Below are positions 1 through 5,665 of a DNA stretch of 10,066 nt, one piece after another. The notes under the pieces were generated by a model. The model worked only from the letters and a program-made list of their open reading frames with translations, had not been told where the DNA came from and ran no database searches. The position numbers and the translations under genes are program-made. The first letter of the stretch is position 1. Each line of letters begins with the position of its first letter. Location: the NCBI GenBank assembly GCA_045606685.1, contig JAZUSJ010000251.1, positions 1 through 10,066 of the forward strand. The letters are read 5' to 3'. The stretch is from SVQP01 sp045606685 (GTDB taxonomy: Bacteria > Bacillota > Clostridia > Oscillospirales > CAG-272).

Positions 1-2
1 TT

Positions 3-731
3 GGCGCGTGGATGACGGTCATTTGCTACACCTTGCATATTTACTTCGACTTCTCCGGATATTCCGACATGGCCATGGGTCTTGGCAGAATGTTCGGCTT
101 CCGCTTTGTGGAAAACTTTGACTACCCTTATATTTCAAGGAGCATTACAGAATTCTGGCGCCGCTGGCACATCACGCTTTCTACCTGGTTTCGCGAGTAC
201 GTGTATATTCCGCTTGGCGGCAACCGTAAGGGCAAGGCGCGCCAGTATCTCAACCTTGCAGTCGTGTGGCTGCTGACAGGCCTTTGGCACGGTGCGTCCT
301 GGAATTTCGTGCTTTGGGGCGTGTATTTCCTGGTCATCTTGGTCATCGAAAAGGCGTTTTTGCTCAAAGCGCTTGAAAAGCTGCCGCGCGTGTTCTCGCA
401 TGCGTATGCGCTCTTGCTGATCGGTATCGGCTGGATCATTTTCGCATTCCCCAACCTGTCCGAGGGCTGGGCGATCTTTACGGGGCTGTTCGGTGCGGGG
501 ACGGTCGGCTTTGCTTCTCCCGTGGTGGTCTACGAGGCGCTGCGCTATCTGCCGCTGCTTGTGGTCTGCTTTGTGGGAGCTACACCGCTGCCCAAAAGAA
601 TCTTTGAAAGGATCAGACAAAAGCCTGCGGTCACGTATGCCACACCCGTGCTTTGCGCGCTGATCTTGCTGCTCTGCACGGCATATCTGGTGGACTCGAC
701 CTTCAGTCCGTTCCTTTACTATATTTTCTGA
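3..731 (+). CDS. MBOAT-family membrane O-acyltransferase (AlgI-like), 5' truncated
   Basis: This is the C-terminal part of a polytopic membrane O-acyltransferase. The frame is open to the left window edge (Gly-Ala-Trp precede the Met at base 12), so the true start lies outside. Seen: the AlgI/DltB-type stretch IYFDFSGYSDMAMGLGRMFG, then FWRRWHITLSTWFREYVYIP and PLGGNR, then LTGLWHGASWNF. The WHG histidine matches the invariant MBOAT histidine, and RRWH carries the second conserved one. Several hydrophobic segments follow, up to the C-terminus at TFSPFLYYIF. Known for the family: AlgI-type MBOAT proteins pass an acetyl group across the membrane to a partner that O-acetylates a polysaccharide. 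The DHHW protein 12 bases downstream is the expected partner, so an extracellular or wall polysaccharide is the likely target; which one cannot be told. Confidence in the family is high, in the substrate low. Confidence 0.94.
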   Translation, partial: GAWMTVICYTLHIYFDFSGYSDMAMGLGRMFGFRFVENFDYPYISRSITEFWRRWHITLSTWFREYVYIPLGGNRKGKARQYLNLAVVWLLTGLWHGASWNFVLWGVYFLVILVIEKAFLLKALEKLPRVFSHAYALLLIGIGWIIFAFPNLSEGWAIFTGLFGAGTVGFASPVVVYEALRYLPLLVVCFVGATPLPKRIFERIRQKPAVTYATPVLCALILLLCTAYLVDSTFSPFLYYIF

Positions 732-743
732 GAGGAGGCAAGC

Positions 744-1940
744 ATGAAGCATCAAAAAATTGCAAATATTCTGACAGTGCTGCTGTTTGTCGTCCCTCTT
801 GCGCTCGGCCTTATTTTGTTTGTGGCCTTGCCCGACAAGGATTTTTCCGAAGAGGAAAACCGCTCGCTGCAAACGCTGCCAAAGCTGACCTGGAAATCGC
901 TTTCCGAGGGCAAATACGGTCAGCAGATGAACAGCTATTTTGCCGACCAGTTTCCTGCACGTGATGCGCTTGTGGGACTCAAGGGCGTGGCCGAGCTGGC
1001 GCTTGGAAAAGGGGAGAACAACGGCGTGGTGCTGGGCAAGGACGGTCAACTGGCCGTGCGCTGGTTTGACGCGTACGTTGATCGCCTGACGCGCGTGTAC
1101 GACACGGATTTTTATGCAAAAGAAAGCATCGACGCGCAGACAGATGCGCTCAACAAGCTGCACGCAGAGTTTGCCGCCAAGGAGATCCCTCTGACTGTGA
1201 TCCTGCCGCCGCGCACGCTGGACGTGGTGGGAGCGCAAACGCACTATCCCATGCAATCGGCCAACGCCTTGTGGGCGGATATTGACGCGGGGCTTGACGA
1301 TTCCGTCAGCTATCTTGACCTGAGAAAGCTCATGCAGGATGCATACGAGAGCGGTGCGTACGTCTATTACCGCACCGACCACCATTGGACCACCAAGGGT
1401 GCGTACACAGCGTACGAGAGCTTGATGAGCGCGTGGGGCAGGGCGGACGAGACCGTCCCCGAAAGCGCGTTTACGATCGAAACGGTGGAGGAGTTTTACG
1501 GCACGACCTGGTCGCGCGCGGGCTTCAAGTTTGCCCGTCCCGATTCCTTGGAGATCTGGCACTTTGAGGGCGAGGATGCGTATACCGTCACCGATCCCGA
1601 AACGGGCGTGCGCTTCGACGGCTTTTATAACCGCGATTACCTTGCAAAAAAGGACAAGTATTCCGCATTCTTAGACGGCACGCACGGCATTCTGACCGTG
1701 ACCAAGAATACAGACGAGGACAGAGAAACGCTGCTGGTGCTAAAGGATTCCTTCTTTAACAGCATGGTGCCGTTTTTGGCGCAGCACTACGATCTGGTCG
1801 TGGTCAATCTCTCGGTTGGCGGTGTGCAGCCGCTGCAGACCTATATCGAGCAGTATGGCTGCGACGGCGTTCTGATCGTATATAACGCTGAAAACATCAT
1901 CGAAAACAACGCCCTTGCCGGCCTGAGGTATGCGAAGTAA
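744..1940 (+). CDS. DHHW-family (AlgJ/AlgX-like) polysaccharide O-acetyltransferase
   Basis: A 398-aa protein with one N-terminal membrane anchor (about residues 8-28) and a large outer domain. The diagnostic motif TDHHW is at residues 211-215, and KDSFFNS at 334-340 supplies a serine (S336) in an SGNH-like setting. By analogy with AlgX and AlgJ, whose triad is Asp-His-Ser, the likely triad here is D212, H214 and S336. These proteins work with an AlgI-type MBOAT protein to O-acetylate an exported polysaccharide. The ATG is preceded by GAGGAGG at 732-738, immediately after the upstream stop; the 12-base gap points to one transcript with the MBOAT gene. The length is normal and the motifs are intact. 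A 13-bp hairpin follows 30 bases after the stop. The polymer modified is not identifiable from the sequence. Confidence 0.9.
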   Translation: MKHQKIANILTVLLFVVPLALGLILFVALPDKDFSEEENRSLQTLPKLTWKSLSEGKYGQQMNSYFADQFPARDALVGLKGVAELALGKGENNGVVLGKDGQLAVRWFDAYVDRLTRVYDTDFYAKESIDAQTDALNKLHAEFAAKEIPLTVILPPRTLDVVGAQTHYPMQSANALWADIDAGLDDSVSYLDLRKLMQDAYESGAYVYYRTDHHWTTKGAYTAYESLMSAWGRADETVPESAFTIETVEEFYGTTWSRAGFKFARPDSLEIWHFEGEDAYTVTDPETGVRFDGFYNRDYLAKKDKYSAFLDGTHGILTVTKNTDEDRETLLVLKDSFFNSMVPFLAQHYDLVVVNLSVGGVQPLQTYIEQYGCDGVLIVYNAENIIENNALAGLRYAK

Positions 1941-1970
1941 GCAACACGACGTATTTGACAATAATTAACT

Positions 1971-2001
1971 ATAAGCCACCACGGTTTTCGTGGTGGCTTA
2001 T
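1971..2001. terminator. Hairpin between convergent genes, probable bidirectional terminator
   Basis: A perfect 13-bp stem (1971-1983 with 1989-2001) has the 5-base loop GTTTT. It lies 30 bases after the DHHW stop and 59 bases beyond the end of the convergent XRE gene. The T-rich tails are weak on both sides (ATTTTTG only at 2011-2017 on the + strand; AGTTAATTATTG on the - strand), so termination efficiency is uncertain. A similar hairpin recurs at 3360-3385, and both belong to a shared repeat module. Confidence 0.65.
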
Positions 2002-2068
2002 TCATTGCAGATTTTTGTAGAAGAGCGTCCGAGAAATGTCTTTTTCTTTCACCGCTTGCGTCACTCTT
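1971..2068 (+). repeat. Degenerate relative of the intergenic element's left end
   Basis: Three blocks match 3373-3450 in the same order and orientation. GTGGTGGCTT is at 1990 and 3373. AGAGCGTCCGA is at 2022 and 3406, so the spacing from the first block is 32 versus 33 bases. CACCGC followed by GCGTCACT is at 2050-2065 versus 3431-3448. Sequence between the blocks has diverged. The last block covers the stop codon of the XRE gene (complement of 2061-2063). No arm corresponding to the element's right half was found here. Confidence 0.6.
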
Positions 2069-3185
2069 GGTCTCTCTGCTCCTGTACCTTATGCTTAACC
2101 CAGTCAAGGGCTTCGCGGTACTCGGGCATATTTCTGACGCTGTCAAACCATGCCCATCTGGGATTTTCCAAGAGGTCACAGATGTACACGGCATTATAGC
2201 GGGAGAGATTCACCATGGCGAACAGCTTATACCGCTTGCCCTTTCCATCAATGGCATAATTCCAATCCTTGCTTGCCTTTAAGTCCGAAAACAGCTTTCC
2301 GCCAATGCTGAGATATGCCTCGGGGAGTGCATGAGCCTCTTGATACATGGCAATCGCCTCGCGGAAATTCTCCCAGCCCTGTTCGCTCTCACCGCAACCG
2401 AACAGACAGGCAGACATGACCAACTGCTTGTAGGCATAAAACATCTTCCAGCCGGCGGGTACGACACCACCGCCCAAGGAACGAATCATGTCCAGCACCT
2501 CGCGGTGGAACTGCACCTTTCCCTGAGGACCTAACTGATCGGGGTAGCGACGGTCCAACTGATCTGCCATGCTCTCCAACATTTCCAAGCCCTGTTGTAC
2601 GTGTACCTGCTCCCAGTCGCCATGTGCCATGGCGCGTGCAACCAAACAGTAGCGTCTGCTCCATCCCGAGTAGGGTGTCATGCTGAGCCAGGATTGCAGA
2701 TCCTTCTCGTCACAAATGGAAACCATGATCTGAATGGTGGCATTACGATAGCGCGTTTCCAACAGTCTGGGTACCACCTTATCTACCAGCGGCATGTATT
2801 TGCGAAGCTTTGTCTCATCAGCCGCAGCGTAGTCCTTGATATCCTGCACCAACACGTAGGCATACTCGTCGTTTTCGGGATATTTGCGACAGTATTCCCT
2901 GATAAACTCAATGCGTTCCGCACCGTCCGATATGCTGTCAAGTGTTGGATAGAAGATCTCCTGTTCCTTTTGCTTTGATTCTGTATCGTTGGAGAGCAAG
3001 CTATCTACGCTCACCCCAAAATAATTGGCGATCGAGGGTAAAAGCTCCACGTCAGGATAGCATATTCCGATCTCCCAGCGCGAGACTGACTGTCCCGACA
3101 CACCCAATACGTCGGCAAGTGCCTCCTGCGTGATTTCTTTTTGCTTACGCAGTTTTTTGAGATTCTCCGAAAAATTTAATTTCAT
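2061..3185 (-). CDS. XRE-family helix-turn-helix transcriptional regulator
   Basis: A 374-aa regulator. Residues about 6-60 form a Cro/C1-type DNA-binding domain: LKKLRKQKEITQEALADVLG, then VSGQSVSRWE as recognition region, then PDVELLPSIANYFGVSVDSL. The remaining 300 residues are mostly helical, with tryptophan- and tyrosine-rich stretches (for example WENFREAIAMYQEA) that suggest a TPR-like sensor, but no named domain is recognised. This layout is common among Clostridia regulators that respond to unknown ligands or peptides. The ATG is at 3183-3185. A TTG immediately before it, in frame, sits 7 bases from the GAAAGGTG ribosome binding site (complement of 3196-3203), while the ATG is 10 bases away, so the protein may begin one residue earlier. 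The gene stands alone with its own promoter and converges on the acetylation genes. Its stop codon lies inside a repeat copy. Targets are unknown. Confidence 0.88.
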   Translation of the reverse strand: MKLNFSENLKKLRKQKEITQEALADVLGVSGQSVSRWEIGICYPDVELLPSIANYFGVSVDSLLSNDTESKQKEQEIFYPTLDSISDGAERIEFIREYCRKYPENDEYAYVLVQDIKDYAAADETKLRKYMPLVDKVVPRLLETRYRNATIQIMVSICDEKDLQSWLSMTPYSGWSRRYCLVARAMAHGDWEQVHVQQGLEMLESMADQLDRRYPDQLGPQGKVQFHREVLDMIRSLGGGVVPAGWKMFYAYKQLVMSACLFGCGESEQGWENFREAIAMYQEAHALPEAYLSIGGKLFSDLKASKDWNYAIDGKGKRYKLFAMVNLSRYNAVYICDLLENPRWAWFDSVRNMPEYREALDWVKHKVQEQRDQE

Positions 3186-3234
3186 CAAGATAATTCACCT
3201 TTCAAAATGAATTTGAAGTGGCCTCTTCGGCTAT

Positions 3235-3263
3235 AGTATAGCAAACGGAAAAGCAAAATGCAA
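3235..3263 (-). promoter_or_regulatory. Sigma-A-type promoter of the XRE regulator gene
   Basis: On the - strand, TTGCAT (complement of 3258-3263), a 17-base spacer and TATACT (complement of 3235-3240). The -10 box matches 5 of 6 consensus positions and the -35 matches 3 of 6. Transcription would start near 3228, giving a leader of about 40 bases. A short AT-rich hairpin (complement of 3201-3217) could form beside the ribosome binding site. Confidence 0.65.
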
Positions 3264-3359
3264 TATCACGCTGATTGAGAGTCGGTGTCAAAATTGGTGA
3301 ATGATGGAAAGATAGGGCTGCAGTATGGGGATGCGAGATGAGCGGAGATAAATGAAATT
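3264..3359. other. Intergenic stretch with nothing recognisable
   Basis: This stretch lies upstream of the XRE promoter. I see no reading frame with a ribosome binding site, no strong hairpin and no repeat. Upstream regulatory sites for the regulator could lie here but none is evident. Confidence 0.4.
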
Positions 3360-3385
3360 AGTCATCACATATGTGGTGGCTTTTT
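3360..3385 (+). terminator. Terminator-like hairpin with T-tract, no gene upstream
   Basis: A 9-bp stem (3360-3368 with 3373-3381, including two or three G-U pairs in RNA) has an ATAT loop and is followed by TTTTT at 3381-3385. On the + strand it has the form of an intrinsic terminator, yet the nearest + strand gene ends at 1940 and already has its own hairpin. It shares GTGGTGGCTT and its position relative to AGAGCGTCCGA with the hairpin at 1971-2001, so it may simply be part of the repeat module. Confidence 0.5.
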
Positions 3386-3644
3386 CACGTTCTGCTCTTG
3401 GTGAAAGAGCGTCCGAATGGGAACCCCTACCACCGCAACCGCGTCACTTGTTTCCCTCGTGCCTCGGTCAACTGCGCTCCGCTGCGGTCCCCCTCCCCCG
3501 CGGGGAGGCTTTGTGTCGGACAACCTCGCCATCATTCGCACAAAACGGATGGTGAACGTCTCCCGAAACGGGCAAATAGGCAAAACGGATGCGCTCATAA
3601 GCCTCCCCGCGGGGGAGGTAGCGGAGCGGCACGAGCGGAATGAA

Positions 3645-3665
3645 TGACAGCCTAAATGGCTGTCA
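3645..3665. repeat. Perfect 8-bp stem hairpin inside the composite element
   Basis: TGACAGCC (3645-3652) pairs with GGCTGTCA (3658-3665) around a TAAAT loop. There is no T-tract on either side, so it does not look like a terminator. Confidence 0.7.
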
Positions 3666-3713
3666 GAACGCGAGTGTGACCGAGCCGCAGCGAGAAGACC
3701 GCAGCGGAACGAG

Positions 3714-3736
3714 TTTCAAAGCATTTTGCTTTGAAA
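3714..3736. repeat. Perfect 10-bp stem hairpin inside the composite element
   Basis: TTTCAAAGCA (3714-3723) pairs with TGCTTTGAAA (3727-3736) around a 3-base TTT loop. It sits just inside the right 43-bp arm, and the left half has no matching hairpin at the mirrored position. Confidence 0.7.
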
Positions 3737-3873
3737 TGAGAGAAGCGGTTGCGGTGGTAGGGGTTCCCATACGGTCGCTCTTTCACCGCAGCGGGTATGC
3801 TTTAAGCAACCTCCCTGCAGAAAGGCTCGTGCAGCGCGCATCCGTGTTTTACGCATGATCCTCGTGGGCAGAA

Positions 3874-3901
3874 AAAAATGCTGCCCGAAAGCAGCATTTT
3901 T
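3874..3901 (-). terminator. Intrinsic terminator of the alr-yitT operon
   Basis: An 11-bp stem (3874-3884 with 3891-3901) encloses a 6-base loop. Read on the - strand, it has a GC-rich GCTGC/GCAGC core followed by a run of seven T (complement of 3872-3878). It begins 3 bases after the YitT stop codon. Because A/T runs flank both sides it could also work on the + strand. Confidence 0.9.
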
Positions 3902-3904
3902 ATA

Positions 3905-4819
3905 TCAAAGCTCCTCTGCGTAAGGATTTTTATACCCCTCGCCAAAGATCTCGGTGGCCTTGGTCACGATCAGGAAGGCGTGCTTGTCCTCCTGCTTGAC
4001 CACGTCGCGCAGCATGGGATACTGGTGGTCGTGCAGCACGCACATCAGCACCTTCTTGTTCTTTTTGGTATACGCGCCCTCACCGTGCAGCATGGTCACA
4101 CCGGTCTCCACCTCTTTCATCAAGCGTTCACTCACCTCTTCGGGATGATCGGTGATGATATACACCATCTTGGCATTGTCCTTTCCGTAAAGCACGATAT
4201 CAAGCACGGTTGAGTTGGTGAATACCGTGACGACTGCGTACATGGCGACCAAAACGTCGTGAAAAGCAACGGCGGACAGAATAATGATGGAAAAATCCAA
4301 AAACATATACAGCACACCGGTTTTCATGTGACGGAACTTGCGGCGCAAGAGCTTTACCACAATGTCAAATCCACCTGTTGAACCGCCGCCGCGAAATACA
4401 AGGCCGATTCCAAGAGCCACCAACGCACCGCCGCCAAGCGCGGCGATGAGCAAATGATCCGTAAGATTGGGGATCAGATGTGAAAATCCGCGGTCTATGA
4501 CCTCAATGATGGCTGAGGAAAGCGCAGTGACATACACGGTACCGACCAAAAATTTCACTTTGAATACGATCAGCCCGACGATCATGAGCGGAATGTTGAT
4601 CAAAAAGATCCATACACCGGTGCCGAGCTGAAAATCACCGAATCTGACTAAGCTGTTGATGATGATCGAAAGACCGGAAACACCGCCGGGAGCCAGGTGA
4701 TTGGGATCCAAAAAGACGGCAATGCCAAAGGCGTAGATGAACGCGCCCACGGTCATCAGCACAAAGCTTTGCAGGATGGGCAGGGCTTTGCTTGATTTTT
4801 TCAGCTTGATTTCATGCAA
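3905..4819 (-). CDS. YitT-family membrane protein (DUF161/DUF2179)
   Basis: A 304-aa integral membrane protein with all usual YitT features: hydrophobic segments at about 13-35, 47-60, 68-87, 92-107, 122-143, 169-185 and 188-205, the motifs APGGVSGLSIII (43-54) and FRGGGSTGGFDIV (142-154), and a cytoplasmic DUF2179 domain at about 215-295 with GAYTKKNKKVLMCVL. The family is widespread in Firmicutes and its transport role is unproven. The start is TTG at 4817-4819: it is preceded by GGAGGTAA (complement of 4826-4833), no ATG lies in this frame before M22, and starting there would cut into the first membrane segment. The start overlaps the end of the AraC gene by 8 bases, which suggests translational coupling. 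It is the last gene of the operon, with a terminator just after the stop. Confidence 0.92.
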   Translation of the reverse strand: MHEIKLKKSSKALPILQSFVLMTVGAFIYAFGIAVFLDPNHLAPGGVSGLSIIINSLVRFGDFQLGTGVWIFLINIPLMIVGLIVFKVKFLVGTVYVTALSSAIIEVIDRGFSHLIPNLTDHLLIAALGGGALVALGIGLVFRGGGSTGGFDIVVKLLRRKFRHMKTGVLYMFLDFSIIILSAVAFHDVLVAMYAVVTVFTNSTVLDIVLYGKDNAKMVYIITDHPEEVSERLMKEVETGVTMLHGEGAYTKKNKKVLMCVLHDHQYPMLRDVVKQEDKHAFLIVTKATEIFGEGYKNPYAEEL

Positions 4820-5660
4820 GATGCGTTACCTCCGATTCTGCCCGTTCCGGCTCGTTTGTGCCAAGGGCGGTCTTGCGATATTCGCTTGGGGACATGCCTA
4901 CCTGCTTGACAAAGGCGCGGTTGAAGGTGCGCAGCGTGCCAAAGCCGACAAGCGTGGAGATCTCGGTAATGCTTTTGTTGGTTCTGCGCAAATATCTGCA
5001 GGCCTCGGACACGCGCAGGGCGTTGATATAGTCGTTGAAGCCTGTGCCGATCTTGCTGCCGAACAGATGAGAGATATAGTATTTGCTCAGATGCAGCTCC
5101 TGCTCCAGCGTTCCCAGCGTCAGCTCTCTGCTGTAATTCTGTGCGCAGAACGAAACGATCGATCGCAGCGTCAGGGAATCGGTCTGGTTGCTTTCTCTGA
5201 AGGTCATGCGCGAGAGCAATTCCCCGAAAAAAGCAAGCAGATAGCCCTTTGTGATGGCGTCGCGGTAATCCGCGGGCATGTCCTTTGTGCGCGAGAGCGT
5301 CATGAGCAGCCCGTGCATATAGGGATCGTTACCCACGCCGCGCACGATGGGGCTTGTGGGAGCAGCCCCCGAAAAGCTGCGGGAAAGCTCGGGGAGAAGG
5401 TCGGGATTGACGATAAAGAGCAGGTATTTTTCATTCTCTGCGGGATCATAGCGGTGTACCTGATTGGGGAACACCAGCAGCACGTCACCGCTTTCGATGG
5501 TATATTCTCCCGTATCGACCGCGCAGGTGGTGTTGCCCTCGATCATGTACACCATTTCCAGGTGATAATGCAGGTGGGCGCCAAACGCTAAGGGATAGCG
5601 TCCCGAGAGTGCGTTGCGACAGGAAAAATCAACCTTTTTATTTTCGTAAATCGCGCCCAT
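4812..5660 (-). CDS. AraC-family transcriptional regulator with cupin-type sensor domain
   Basis: A 282-aa regulator. The N-terminal half has the AraC-type cupin ligand fold: HLHYHLEMVYMIEGN at 29-43 and GDVLLVFPNQVHRY at 58-71. The C-terminal half has the two helix-turn-helix units: LTLGTLEQELHLSKYYISHLF at about 180-200, then ITEISTLVGFGTLRTFNRAF at 231-250 leading to the family signature ending GMSPSEYR (255-262). Proteins of this type usually bind a sugar or related small molecule and act on nearby genes, often for carbohydrate use. The ATG at 5658-5660 has GAGG (complement of 5669-5672) at 8 bases, overlapping the stop of the lipoprotein gene; only 5 bases separate the two genes. It overlaps YitT by 8 bases. 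Control of its own operon, possibly in response to a product linked to the lipoprotein, is an inference. Confidence 0.93.
   Translation of the reverse strand: MGAIYENKKVDFSCRNALSGRYPLAFGAHLHYHLEMVYMIEGNTTCAVDTGEYTIESGDVLLVFPNQVHRYDPAENEKYLLFIVNPDLLPELSRSFSGAAPTSPIVRGVGNDPYMHGLLMTLSRTKDMPADYRDAITKGYLLAFFGELLSRMTFRESNQTDSLTLRSIVSFCAQNYSRELTLGTLEQELHLSKYYISHLFGSKIGTGFNDYINALRVSEACRYLRRTNKSITEISTLVGFGTLRTFNRAFVKQVGMSPSEYRKTALGTNEPERAESEVTHLA
4826..4833 (-). promoter_or_regulatory. Ribosome binding site that fixes the YitT TTG start
   Basis: GGAGGTAA on the - strand lies 6 bases before the TTG start (8 bases after GGAGGT), within the last codons of the AraC gene. It is the strongest such site in the area and the only reading start it serves is the TTG. 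Confidence 0.75.
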
Positions 5661-5665
5661 CCGTT

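Larger units (their letters stand above)
3400..3787. repeat. Composite inverted-repeat element (~388 bp, non-coding)
   Basis: The outer arms 3400-3442 and 3745-3787 are inverted copies matching at 41 of 43 positions. Inside them, CGCTCCGCTGCGGTC at 3475-3489 is matched in inverted form at 3697-3711 (14 of 15). A perfect 20-bp inverted pair lies at 3492-3511 and 3599-3618, each half itself a near-palindrome around CCCCGCGGGG. Between the inner pair are two direct copies of CAAAACGGATG (3541-3551, 3581-3591). Two more hairpins lie in the right half, at 3645-3665 and 3714-3736. Overlapping open frames exist on both strands, but none has a ribosome binding site or recognisable protein. From memory, similar GC-rich CCTCCCCGCGGGG intergenic repeats occur in many Ruminococcaceae-type genomes; their origin is not settled. 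A MITE-like or nested REP-like element fits best. No clear target-site duplication was seen. Confidence 0.75.

Noticed and set aside
135..1562. 475-codon open frame on the - strand opposite the MBOAT and DHHW genes
   Set aside because: It lies opposite two genes with clear family motifs. Its translation is rich in His, Arg and Gln with no recognisable domain, as expected for an antisense shadow of biased codons.
3541..3591. Possible start of a CRISPR-like array from two CAAAACGGATG copies
   Set aside because: There are only two copies of 11 bp, 40 bases apart, with no further repeats and no cas genes.
3352..3858. Several overlapping open frames of 60-90 codons
   Set aside because: They lie in the inverted-repeat element, overlap one another in different frames, lack binding sites and give Pro/Arg-rich translations caused by the GC-rich palindromes.
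4737..5591. 284-codon open frame on the + strand
   Set aside because: Antisense to the YitT start and the AraC gene, both well supported by motifs.
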